DNA of 64,000 bases, taken from Solirubrobacteraceae bacterium (GTDB lineage Bacteria; Actinomycetota; Thermoleophilia; Solirubrobacterales; Solirubrobacteraceae). Both the position numbers and the translations under genes were made by a program. The notes below the pieces were generated by a model. That model did no database searches. It saw only the letters and a list, made by a program, of their open reading frames with translations, and was not told the origin of the DNA. This document shows positions 54,001 through 61,002 of this stretch, piece after piece (position 1 is the stretch's first letter; each line of letters starts with the position of its first letter). Where the stretch lies: assembly GCA_023230855.1 (NCBI GenBank), contig JALNWQ010000018.1:21928-85927 (forward strand). Reading direction: 5' to 3'.

Positions 54001-55354
54001 CGCGTACCGCAAGCAGTTCGACGGCCACCTGTCGGAGCTGCACCAGGGCGTCAAGCAGCGCGTGAAGGAGTGGCAGGAGGCCGGCAAGGCCGTCGACACC
54101 TCGGCCACGGGCACCTACCTCATGGACCGCTCGCGGTCCGAGGAGCCGGTGACGAAGGTCGACGCCGACGTCCTGCGCGACCTCAACGAGCAGCTGCTCG
54201 CGGTGCCGGACGGGTTCCAGGTCAACGCGAAGCTCGCCAAGCAGCTCGAGAAGCGCCGTGACGCGCTCGGCCCCGACGGCGGGATCGAGTGGGCCCACGC
54301 CGAGGCGCTGGCGTACGCGTCGCTCGTCCGGGACGGCGTGCCGGTGCGCCTCACCGGCCAGGACAGCGAGCGCGGCACGTTCAGCCAGCGGCACCTCGTG
54401 CTCCACGACCGCGAGACCGGGGCCACCCACGCCCCGATCGCCCACATGACCGGCGCGCAGGCGTCGATGGAGCTCTACAACAGCCCGTTGTCGGAGGTCG
54501 CGGTGCTCGGGTTCGAGTACGGCTACTCGCAGGAGGCGCCCGAGGCGCTCGTGCTGTGGGAGGCGCAGTTCGGGGACTTCGTCAACGGCGCCCAGGTCGT
54601 CGTCGACCAGTTCATCGTCAGCGGCCTGGCGAAGTGGGGCCAGACGTCGCGCCTGACGATGCTCCTGCCCCACGGGTACGAGGGCGCCGGACCGGAGCAC
54701 TCCTCCGGCCGGGTCGAGCGGTTCCTCCAGCTCGCCGCCGAGGGCAACATCCGCGTCGCGAACGTCACGACGCCGGCGCAGTACTTCCACCTGCTGCGCC
54801 GCCAGGCCCTGATCGAGAAGCCGCGCCCGCTCATCGTCATGACGCCGAAGTCGCTGCTGCGCCTGCCGCAGGCGCGCAACCGGATCGAGCACCTGTCGGA
54901 GACGAAGTTCTTCCCGGTCCTCGGCGAGCCGGGCGTCGACCCCAACCAGGTCACCCGCCTCATCCTCTGCACCGGCAAGGTCTTCTACGACCTGCGCCAG
55001 CACGACCTGCGGCAGGACAACCCGTCGGTGGCGATCGGCCGCGTCGAGCTGCTCTACCCGTTCCCGGAGGAGGCCGTCCGCGACCTCATCAACGCCTACC
55101 CCAACCTCCGCGAGGTCGTGTGGGTGCAGGAGGAGCCGCGCAACATGGGCCCGCGCGCGCACATGTCGCCGCGGCTCATGCAGATCCTCCCGGACCACCT
55201 GGCGATCGGCTACGTCGGTCGTCCCGAGCGCGCGAGCCCGGGCGAGGGCTACCCGACGGCCCACAACCTCGAGCAGCACCGGATCTGCAAGACCGCGCTC
55301 GACGTGTCGGTCCCGGTGTCGCAGTTCCCCAAGCGCTCGCCGGGCAACCGGTAG
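51059..55354 (+). CDS. kgd: multifunctional 2-oxoglutarate dehydrogenase: two lipoyl domains, E3-binding domain, E2 core and E1 in one chain
   Basis: A 1431-residue enzyme. Lipoyl domain 1 spans about 7-82 (Lys47 in STDKVD) and lipoyl domain 2 about 108-184 (Lys150 in STDKVD). A peripheral-subunit-binding domain lies at about 218-254 (SPVAARVAQVEGVDV and GPHGRIVKQDV). The E2 acyltransferase core is about 265-505, with catalytic YDHRIIQGAESGEF (His473). E1 is about 540-1431, with the ThDP motif G835D...N868N869 (GDAAFPGQG to NNQIGF) and GMAHRGRLNVLA. The mycobacterial and corynebacterial Kgd/OdhA homologues have the E2 core and E1 but no lipoyl or E3-binding domain. It decarboxylates 2-oxoglutarate and forms succinyl-CoA in the TCA cycle. 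No separate sucB or lpd is in the window. Confidence 0.94.
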   Translation: MAAGTTVQITLPQMGESVSEGTVLEWLKQPGDRVEEGEDLVVLSTDKVDAEIPAPASGTLANVTAAEGDTVQAGATIGEIEVGDAAPDADAGDAGGSDDAGTDAGEGELVDVVTPSAGDSVTEATLLEWLVEEGQAVEEGQDLLVVSTDKVDMELPSPATGVLEKRLFADGDTIHPLEVIGHVRAGAGAAPKAAPSPDAAPADAGATSGGNGSVPDDVRISPVAARVAQVEGVDVANVRGSGPHGRIVKQDVLDAKAAGGSTPAEVKRTTLRGGAAALARYMDESRSIPTATSFRTLAITTLDGRRKQLKAAGRKVSFTHLIGYAIARAATEVMPAMALTHEVDEDGKDVVVDHGQVNLGIAVDVQLKRGGRTLMVPVIMDAGRGGFGRFLDAFNDLIARARENKLTADDLQGANVQLTNPGGIGTVASVPRLMVGNGTIVATGSIAYPVGLGEIGDLIGAEKVMSITSTYDHRIIQGAESGEFLKTIEEYLAGGHGFYEGVFGDLGVELGPDIPKPTPKIGTGTAAAAPSAPGAPPSIELLQAVQAATSLLRAIRSHGHLIARLDPLGLPVEDSPEETMARIGLDLEKLNLTEELTKQIPAKILRTYVDGETLADVLPKLRETYTGTIAYEVEHISDSRQRVWLRERIEGGEFRAPLSAESKKGLLNRLIQVDQFERFMQKAYLGQKRFSIEGLDITVPIIDELIQLAGARAGAQEVILGMAHRGRLNVLAHNLGRPYDAIFTEFEGGSTLAAARTVTQDLQGGTGDVKYHHGASGRYELADGKSIGVVLESNPSHLEFVNPVVMGAARAAQTDRGQAGAPQDVDIALPIILHGDAAFPGQGVVAESLNLQALQGYRVGGTVHLICNNQIGFTTEPEDSRSTQWSSDLAKGFDVPIIHVNADDVEACIAATRLAFAFRQEFEHDVVIDLIGYRRWGHNESDEPAYTQPVMARRIKEHTRVSELYERELVAQGVVEQDAVDAYRKQFDGHLSELHQGVKQRVKEWQEAGKAVDTSATGTYLMDRSRSEEPVTKVDADVLRDLNEQLLAVPDGFQVNAKLAKQLEKRRDALGPDGGIEWAHAEALAYASLVRDGVPVRLTGQDSERGTFSQRHLVLHDRETGATHAPIAHMTGAQASMELYNSPLSEVAVLGFEYGYSQEAPEALVLWEAQFGDFVNGAQVVVDQFIVSGLAKWGQTSRLTMLLPHGYEGAGPEHSSGRVERFLQLAAEGNIRVANVTTPAQYFHLLRRQALIEKPRPLIVMTPKSLLRLPQARNRIEHLSETKFFPVLGEPGVDPNQVTRLILCTGKVFYDLRQHDLRQDNPSVAIGRVELLYPFPEEAVRDLINAYPNLREVVWVQEEPRNMGPRAHMSPRLMQILPDHLAIGYVGRPERASPGEGYPTAHNLEQHRICKTALDVSVPVSQFPKRSPGNR

Positions 55355-55369
55355 CGCCCCCTTACGTTC

Positions 55370-55610
55370 TTGGCGTGTTCTCGTGAAGGCGCGAGGATGC
55401 GATGAGGGCCCGGTGTCGTTGGTAGCGCTCATTGCCCCCTGTCCATCGTGATCTGGGGGGTGTTGCGGCCAACGGCACGGGCACCCTGCTTGACCGCTGA
55501 TAGGGACACGCCCACGCTGGGGCTGATTCGTAAGGTGGCTGCGGCTCCGGGGTGCGTTTCGGGTCCTGCAGGACCCGAAACACACCCCGACCACGACAGG
55601 AGCGACCGTC
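55370..55610 (+). ncRNA. candidate bridge RNA / left-end non-coding region of the IS110 element
   Basis: IS110-group elements encode a structured bridge RNA in the non-coding region before the recombinase gene, with loops that pair with donor and target DNA. This region lies there. The copy of the right-end sequence at 55490-55509 could be a donor guide. A G6 run (55455-55460) could pair with the C-rich insertion site. Just before the gene is a hairpin with 18-nt arms, one mismatch, and loop TGCA (55549-55566 and 55571-55588), ending at about 23 bases before the ATG. The RNA limits and structure are inferred, not folded. Confidence 0.45.
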
Positions 55611-56816
55611 ATGACCGACCAGCAGGACCCCGGGATCGAGGTGTGGATCGGCCTGGACGTCGGCAAGCACGACCACCACGCCACGCTCCTCAGCACGACC
55701 GGCGACAAGCTCGGCGACCGGGCCGTGAAGAACCGCGAGGACGACCTCGCCGCGTTGCTGGACACCGCCGACGGGCTCGGCGTCCCGGCGTTGGTGATCG
55801 ATCAGCCCGGATCGATCGGCACCCTCGCCGTGCAGGCCGCCCTCCGGCGTGGCATCGCGGTCGCCTACGTCCCGGGCCTCGTGATGCGCCGCGCCGCGGA
55901 CCTCTACCCCGGCGAGAGCAAGACCGACAAGCGCGACAGCCTCGTCCTCGCCGACCACGCCCGCCTCCACGCCACCCGGCTGCGCTGGCTCCGACACGGC
56001 GACGAGGACCTCCAGACGCTGCAGCTCCTCGCCGGCCGCGACCACGACCTCGCCCACGACGCCACGAGGACCTCCAACCGCCTCCGCGACCTCCTCCTCC
56101 AGGCCCACCCGCCCTTGGAGGCGATCATCGGACCGAACCTCAAGCACGCCGCGATCCGCCACCTCCTCACGCGCTACGGCACCGCCAGCCAACTCCGCAA
56201 CGCCGGCAGATCACGCGTCCTCAAGGTCCTGCAACGCGACGCGCCACGGATCGCCCAACGACTCCGCGACGACATCTTCCACGCCCTCGACCAGCAAACG
56301 ATCACGGTCCCCGCCGACCACACCATCGGTCGACTCATCCAAGACCTCGCACGCGATCTCCAAGCCCTGCACGAACGCCGCGAGACGCTCGAGCACGAGC
56401 TCCAAGGGCTCCTCGCCGCCCACCCTCTCGGGCCGATCCTGGACAGCCTCCCCGGGATCGGCACGAAGACCGGCGTGACCATCCTCAGCGAGATCGGTGA
56501 CCCCACCAGATTCCAGACCGCCGGGCACCTCGCCGCCTACGCCGGCCTCGCCCCCGTGACCCGCCAATCCGGCTCCTCCATCCGCGGCCAGACACGTTCC
56601 CGACGCGGCAACCACCGCCTCAAGAACGCGCTCTTCCTCTCCGCGTTCGCGTCACTGAAGCACCCGCCCTCCAAGGCCTACTACGACAAGAAGCGCGCCG
56701 AAGGCAAACGCCACAACGCCGCCGTGCTCTGCCTCGCCCGCAAGCGCTGCGACCTCATCCACAAGATGCTCCGCACCCAGACCCCCTACCGCTACGAGCC
56801 CCCCACGACCACCTGA
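55611..56816 (+). CDS. IS110-family transposase (DEDD recombinase)
   Basis: A 401-residue recombinase. The N-terminal RuvC-like DEDD domain starts WIGLDVGKHDHH (Asp16), with a downstream KTDKRDSLVLAD catalytic pair. A coiled helical middle follows. The C-terminal Transposase_20 domain has LPGIGTKTGVTILSEIGD, then YAGLAPVTRQSGSS holding the catalytic Ser, and RRGNHRLKNALFLSAF. The length is normal and no frameshift is seen, so it may be active. A ribosome binding site (AGGAG) precedes ATG 55611. Confidence 0.94.
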   Translation: MTDQQDPGIEVWIGLDVGKHDHHATLLSTTGDKLGDRAVKNREDDLAALLDTADGLGVPALVIDQPGSIGTLAVQAALRRGIAVAYVPGLVMRRAADLYPGESKTDKRDSLVLADHARLHATRLRWLRHGDEDLQTLQLLAGRDHDLAHDATRTSNRLRDLLLQAHPPLEAIIGPNLKHAAIRHLLTRYGTASQLRNAGRSRVLKVLQRDAPRIAQRLRDDIFHALDQQTITVPADHTIGRLIQDLARDLQALHERRETLEHELQGLLAAHPLGPILDSLPGIGTKTGVTILSEIGDPTRFQTAGHLAAYAGLAPVTRQSGSSIRGQTRSRRGNHRLKNALFLSAFASLKHPPSKAYYDKKRAEGKRHNAAVLCLARKRCDLIHKMLRTQTPYRYEPPTTT

Positions 56817-56854
56817 ACCCGGCCCCTTGACAAAACCATAGGGACACCCCCCCC

Positions 56855-56886
56855 CCGGACGGCCCCGCCCCGCCGCGGCCGTCCGG
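56855..56886 (+). terminator. hairpin, probable displaced terminator of the 2-oxoglutarate dehydrogenase gene
   Basis: Perfect 10-bp arms CCGGACGGCC (56855-56864) and GGCCGTCCGG (56877-56886) with a 12-nt loop. It lies just right of the IS110 element, whereas the gene it would serve ends at 55354. The space between the stop and the IS is only a few bases. Confidence 0.5.
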
Positions 56887-56978
56887 GCCCGCCGTCCCCG
56901 GCCCGGGCCGCCCCCGGCGGCGCCGGGCCCCCGCGCTCGGGTCGTCGCCCGGGCGGCGGGGTCGGGGTCCCCGGCCGG

Positions 56979-57093
56979 ACGTCGCCAAGGTGGCGGACCT
57001 CGGTCAGGACGTCGCCAAGGTGGCGCGGCCTCGGGTCGGCACGTCGCCAAGGTGTCGGACCTCGCTCGGAACGTCGCCCACGTGGCGGACCCC
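56979..57093. repeat. four tandem ~30-bp repeats
   Basis: Four units beginning ACGTCGCC(A/C)A start at 56979, 57009, 57041 and 57071, of about 30, 32, 30 and 23 bp. Units 1 and 2 contain the short dyad CGCCA-AGG-TGGCG, which is degenerate in units 3 and 4. There is no spacer between units. The repeats fill a 430-bp gene-free stretch (56817-57246) between the IS110 transposase and the cytochrome gene, along with the IS right end and a hairpin. I see no gene in the stretch. The function is unknown. Confidence 0.8.
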
Positions 57094-57246
57094 ACCCTCC
57101 CCGACGAGGCACGCTCCCTCGACGTCGCTCCGCGTCGCCGACGTGACGCGCCTCACGGCGGGCCTGCCGGTTCGCCCCGTCAGCGCCGCGCCCGTGCCGC
57201 GCCTGCCACCCGAGCCACCGACCCTCACCTCACGAAGCGGTACCGC

Positions 57247-58254
57247 CTACTCCGCGCCGGCGGCCGCCGCGATGTAGGCGGCGAGGGCGTCGAGCCGCTC
57301 GGGATCGATCCGATCGCCGTAGTCCGACGGCATCGACCCGCCCGGCGGGTCGACGATGAGCGCCCCGATCCGGTCGGGATCGACGCCCGCGACGGCGCGG
57401 TCGAGGTCGGGCCCGATCGACCCCGCCGTCCCCGCGTCGGCGAGCCGGTGGCATCCGCCGCATCCCTCCGACGCGAACGCGTCGCGACCGGTGCGCCCGA
57501 CCGTGCCGAGCGCCGCCACCGGGTCGCCACCCGACGGCCCATCCGCCGCGCCGCCGTCGCCGGTGCGACCGCCATCCCCGCCGCCGTCGGTCGTCGTGCC
57601 GCCGTCGGTCGTCGTGCCGCCACCGTCCCGACCCGTCGGACCGGCGTCCGGGGAGTCCGTCCGCGTCGCGACGTCGCCACCCGATGCGCCGTCCTCGTCC
57701 CCGCCGACGCCGATCCCGAGCGTCACCGCGACGATGACCAGCGCGCAGGCGACCCCGGCCACCGACGTCGCCACGGACAGGCCACGGGATCCGGGGGCGT
57801 CGGACGACGCCCCCGCGTCGGACGTCCCGCCGGCGTCACGCGCCCGCCACAGCGCGACGGCGCCGAGCACGAGGACGACCGACGCGATCTCGGCGACCAG
57901 GGTGAGCGTCGCGCGCCCGTCGTACCCCGACTCGCGGAACCCGAACAGGCCGTCCCCGGTCCGGGTGAGCACGATCGCGACGATCGACCCGCCCGACACC
58001 GCAAGCGTCGCGATGGCGAACAGTGCGGCGCGTCGCAGCGCCAAGAGCAGGACGGTGAGGGCCGACCCGATCGCGTTGACGACGAAGAGCTCGCCGATCG
58101 TGTCGATGTGCCGGTACCCGTCGTGGAAGAGCCAGGCGTGCTCGTACGCCCCGACCGCGACGGCGAGCGCCGCCAACCACAGCGTGACGAGCACCGGCGG
58201 CGACAGGTCGACGGGGTCGAGCAGTCGTGCGAGCGGCGGGCGTTCGTCGTCCAT
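57247..58254 (-). CDS. membrane protein with C-terminal cytochrome c domain
   Basis: A 335-residue protein. Five hydrophobic segments lie within about 20-195. A Gly/Thr/Asp-rich linker (about 200-250, with TTTDGG repeats) follows, then a c-type haem domain with CGGCH (265-269) and a likely axial Met at about 308 (GGSMPSDYGD). The haem domain would face the outside. The first part resembles DUF2231-like membrane domains by hydropathy only. It may pass electrons to an oxidase. The TATAAC box (58262-58267) lies seven bases before ATG 58254. Confidence 0.8.
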   Translation of the reverse strand: MDDERPPLARLLDPVDLSPPVLVTLWLAALAVAVGAYEHAWLFHDGYRHIDTIGELFVVNAIGSALTVLLLALRRAALFAIATLAVSGGSIVAIVLTRTGDGLFGFRESGYDGRATLTLVAEIASVVLVLGAVALWRARDAGGTSDAGASSDAPGSRGLSVATSVAGVACALVIVAVTLGIGVGGDEDGASGGDVATRTDSPDAGPTGRDGGGTTTDGGTTTDGGGDGGRTGDGGAADGPSGGDPVAALGTVGRTGRDAFASEGCGGCHRLADAGTAGSIGPDLDRAVAGVDPDRIGALIVDPPGGSMPSDYGDRIDPERLDALAAYIAAAAGAE

Positions 58255-58261
58255 GGGCACC

Positions 58262-58267
58262 GTTATA
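58262..58267 (-). promoter_or_regulatory. -10 element TATAAC for the cytochrome c gene
   Basis: TATAAC on the minus strand is followed by seven bases and ATG 58254. It is the most AT-rich -10 box noted in the window. Confidence 0.5.
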
Positions 58268-58350
58268 CGGCCCGGACCGGCGCCAAGGGGACGATCACCG
58301 GCGCAGGGCAGCCGCTCCGCGGCCCGGATCCGCGTACCATCGGGCGCCAG

Positions 58351-59139
58351 ATGCCTAACGAGACCTCTCCCGACTCCGCGACGGCGACCGTCCTGCGGGC
58401 CACGGAGCGCCAGGTGCGCCTGCGGCTGGCCGACGGCCGCGAAGTGACGAAGCGCGTGGCGGTGCCCGCCGATCGTCGCGAGGCGCTCGAGGGCGCAACC
58501 GTGCCCGTCACGATCAGCGGCACCGGTGACCGGGCCCGCGTGACCCTGCCCGACGACTGGGCCGCCGGCGTGGCGACCGCGTCCCCCAAGCGCGCCCCAG
58601 CGCGGAAGTCCCCCGCCAAGGCAGCGGCGGCGCCCAAGGCCGCCGCCAAGCCGGCCACGGAGAAGGCGCCGGCCAAGGCCACCGCCAAGCCGGCCGCGAA
58701 GAAGGCCCCGGCCAAGGCCGCCGCCAAGCCGGCCACGGAGAAGGCGCCGGCCAAGGCCGCCCGCAAGCCGGCCGCGAAGAAGGCTCCGGCCGAGGCCGCC
58801 GCCAAGCCGGCCGCCGAGAAGGCCCCGGCCGAGGCCGCCGCCAAGCCGGCCGCCCGCAAGCCGGCTGCGCGGAAGCCCGCCGCCGCGAAGGCCACCCCGG
58901 CCGCGAAGCAGGAGGCCACCTCCGGCGACTCCGCCACGCCGTCCGGCGCGAAGGCCGACGCGCCGTCGACGGGAGCCCCCCGCCCGACGCCCGGCTCCAC
59001 CACCAGCCCCAAGCCGGCGTCGCGCCGGGGCGCCCGGGGCGCCGTCGCCGCGGTCGTCGCGCTCCCGACCGTGCCGCCGCGGATCATCAAGCAGCAGATC
59101 GGCAACGCCATCGACCTGGTCCGCCGCGTCCGCGGCTGA
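58351..59139 (+). CDS. Lys/Ala/Pro-repeat protein, histone H1-like tail
   Basis: A 262-residue protein. Residues 1-75 form a small beta-rich domain of unknown family (VLRATERQVRLRLADGREV). Residues 100-164 are five 13-residue repeats, consensus KPAxEKAPAKAAA with Thr/Ala and Lys/Glu variation. These are encoded by 39-bp DNA repeats at 58648-58842. The last third is basic and hydrophilic, ending in IIKQQIGNAIDLVRRVRG. Such tails occur in HupB and histone-like DNA-binding proteins of actinobacteria, but the N-terminal domain is not HU. The TACCAT box (58335-58340) lies ten bases before ATG 58351. Confidence 0.75.
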   Translation: MPNETSPDSATATVLRATERQVRLRLADGREVTKRVAVPADRREALEGATVPVTISGTGDRARVTLPDDWAAGVATASPKRAPARKSPAKAAAAPKAAAKPATEKAPAKATAKPAAKKAPAKAAAKPATEKAPAKAARKPAAKKAPAEAAAKPAAEKAPAEAAAKPAARKPAARKPAAAKATPAAKQEATSGDSATPSGAKADAPSTGAPRPTPGSTTSPKPASRRGARGAVAAVVALPTVPPRIIKQQIGNAIDLVRRVRG

Positions 59140-59290
59140 CGCGCTCGGACGGCCGGCCGTCCCCCGGACGGTCGGCCACCCCGATCGCCGGTCCCCGGAG
59201 CGGTCGACGACGCCGAACGGCGGTCCGGCGCGCCCGGGATCGGCCCGGCCACGCCGGCGCCCCGAGCGGCCTTCCGACTGGCCTCCCGGG

Positions 59291-60139
59291 TCAGCGTGCC
59301 GGTCGGCGTCGCCGTCCCGGCCCGGACGCCATCCGGGCCGCGCGCATCCGGCGGACGAGTCGCAGCTCGTCACGCAGTCCCCCGCGATCCGACGGCCCCG
59401 GCTCGTCGGCCGCCCACCCCCACCGCTCCTGCGGGCCCAGGCGACGGACCGGCAGCTCCCGCTCGACGAGCGTCCCGTCCGGTCCGCGGTCGATGCGGTG
59501 CACCTTCGCGTCGGGGCGCCCGGCGACGCACTCGCGCAACCGCCCGTCGACGAACAACAGCCCCGCGTGGTCGTCCGCGGTCCAGCCACCCGGCAGGCGC
59601 CCGGCGGCGATCGCGGCGCGCAACGCCCGGCCGCGCTCCGGGTCGCGGTGCGCGTGGACCGACAGCGATCCGCCGACGAGCCCGAGACCGTCGACGACGG
59701 ACGGCGCGCCCTGCGACCGGGTGACGCCGCCGTCCATCCAGCACATCGCTCCGGCGCTGAGGCCCGCCAGCACCGTGCCCCGCCGGTGCGCCTCGCGCAG
59801 CAGGTCGGGCAGCCCGTGGGCGTGCCAGAGCGCCAGGAGGTTGACCATCGAGCCACCGCCGACGTAGATGACGTCCTGGGCGAGGACGACGTCCTCGAGC
59901 GGCTCCTCCAGGTCGGCGCGGTGGAACAGCGACAGGACCCGTGGGCGGCACGGCAGGCTCCCGAACACGCGCTCGAACCGCCCGATCTGGTCGGCGGGGT
60001 CACCGCCCGCCGTCGGCAGGAACAGGAGCCGGGGCGATCTGGTCCGGGCCAGGTCGAGCGCGTAGGCGTCGAGCAGCGGGAGCCCCGCCTCCATCGTGAA
60101 GCCCCCGCCGCCGAGGCAGAGGATGGGTCCGGGGCTCAT
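59291..60139 (-). CDS. peptidase E-like (S51) peptidase, copy 2
   Basis: A 282-residue peptidase E/cyanophycinase-family protein. GGGGFTMEAGLPLLDAYAL, DVIYVGGGSMVNLLALW and the nucleophile elbow GLSAGAMCW (Ser128) are typical of S51, whose members are aspartyl dipeptidases. It follows a paralogue with a 4-nt overlap. The C-terminal 40 residues are Arg-rich and lack counterparts in the partner. Confidence 0.87.
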   Translation of the reverse strand: MSPGPILCLGGGGFTMEAGLPLLDAYALDLARTRSPRLLFLPTAGGDPADQIGRFERVFGSLPCRPRVLSLFHRADLEEPLEDVVLAQDVIYVGGGSMVNLLALWHAHGLPDLLREAHRRGTVLAGLSAGAMCWMDGGVTRSQGAPSVVDGLGLVGGSLSVHAHRDPERGRALRAAIAAGRLPGGWTADDHAGLLFVDGRLRECVAGRPDAKVHRIDRGPDGTLVERELPVRRLGPQERWGWAADEPGPSDRGGLRDELRLVRRMRAARMASGPGRRRRPAR

Positions 60140-60894
60140 GCGGCGCCCACCCCGTCGGTCGTGGGGACCTGCGACCCGAGGACGTGGACCCGGAGCGCCG
60201 TCTCCACGACCTCCCCGTCCTCCCCGCGCCGGACGTCGTACGCGGTGGGCCCCGGGCGTGACGCCACCACGCGCTCGAGCGCGGCCCCGGTGAAGACGAG
60301 CGCGGCGCCGTCGTCGACGCCGAAGCCTCCGACGAGTCCGTCGGCGACGAGCCGTCGGTAGGCGCGGCGCCGCTCCGGCTCGCCGTCGTAGTGCACGCAG
60401 TTGGAGTACGGCAGGAGGCCCAGGCCGCGGACCGACCGACTGGGGCCGTGGAACGCCGTGACCGCGTCCCGGAACCAGCAGAGCGAGCCTGCGGACAGCC
60501 CGCAGAGGACGACCCCGCGCTCCCAGGCGCGCCGCAACGTCCGGTCGAGGCCGTGCGCGCGCCAGGTTCCCAGCAGGCTCAGGAGCGATCCTCCCCCGAC
60601 GTAGATCACGTCCTGTCGCAGGAGGTGGGCCTCGATGTCGCCCTCGACCGCGCCGGCGCCCCGGTCGCGCCGGAACAGCGACACGTGCGACGGCTCGGTC
60701 GCCCCACCCCCGAACCGCCGGTAGAACCGGACGACGTAGTGGTCGGCGTCGCCCGACGCCGTGGGCAGGAAGCAGATCCGCGGTCGCCCGACCCCCGCCA
60801 GGTCGAGCACGAAGTCATCCATCCGCGGGTTGGCGCGCTCCATCGAGAACCCGCCACCGCCGAGGGCGACGATGCGCGGCGGTCGTTCGGTCAC
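60136..60894 (-). CDS. peptidase E-like (S51) peptidase, copy 1
   Basis: A 252-residue protein homologous to the downstream gene: GGGGFSMERANPRMDDFVL, DVIYVGGGSLLSLLGTW and GLSAGSLCW (Ser134). Both retain the Ser nucleophile. Dipeptidase E-type activity is likely. Start GTG 60894. The stop overlaps the next ATG by 4 nt, so the two form an operon from a tandem duplication. Confidence 0.88.
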   Translation of the reverse strand: MTERPPRIVALGGGGFSMERANPRMDDFVLDLAGVGRPRICFLPTASGDADHYVVRFYRRFGGGATEPSHVSLFRRDRGAGAVEGDIEAHLLRQDVIYVGGGSLLSLLGTWRAHGLDRTLRRAWERGVVLCGLSAGSLCWFRDAVTAFHGPSRSVRGLGLLPYSNCVHYDGEPERRRAYRRLVADGLVGGFGVDDGAALVFTGAALERVVASRPGPTAYDVRRGEDGEVVETALRVHVLGSQVPTTDGVGAA

Positions 60895-61002
60895 CAGCCC
60901 AGGATCGTCGGTCGCGCGTCGCCCACGTTCATCCCGACGGCGGATTCGGGGCGCCGTCGGTTCGCCCCCACGGCGCCCCGGCCCGCCGGGTGGCCGCCGG
61001 CC

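Larger units (their letters stand above)
55361..56850 (+). mobile_element. IS110-family insertion element
   Basis: The element sits between the 2-oxoglutarate dehydrogenase stop and a hairpin that looks like that gene's terminator. It consists of about 240 bases of non-coding left end, one transposase gene and a short right end. TTGAC-N5-ATAGGGACAC (55490-55509) and TTGAC-N6-ATAGGGACAC (56827-56847) repeat the right-end sequence inside the left non-coding region. There are no obvious terminal inverted repeats or target duplication, as usual for IS110. The exact ends are approximate. A C10 tract (56847-56856) marks the right side. Confidence 0.75.

Noticed and set aside
52709..55765. Long leftward frame opposite the 2-oxoglutarate dehydrogenase gene
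   Set aside because: It is an antisense shadow caused by GC-biased third codon positions and has no domain pattern.
56979..57093. Tandem 30-bp units as a CRISPR array
   Set aside because: Units are contiguous with no spacers.
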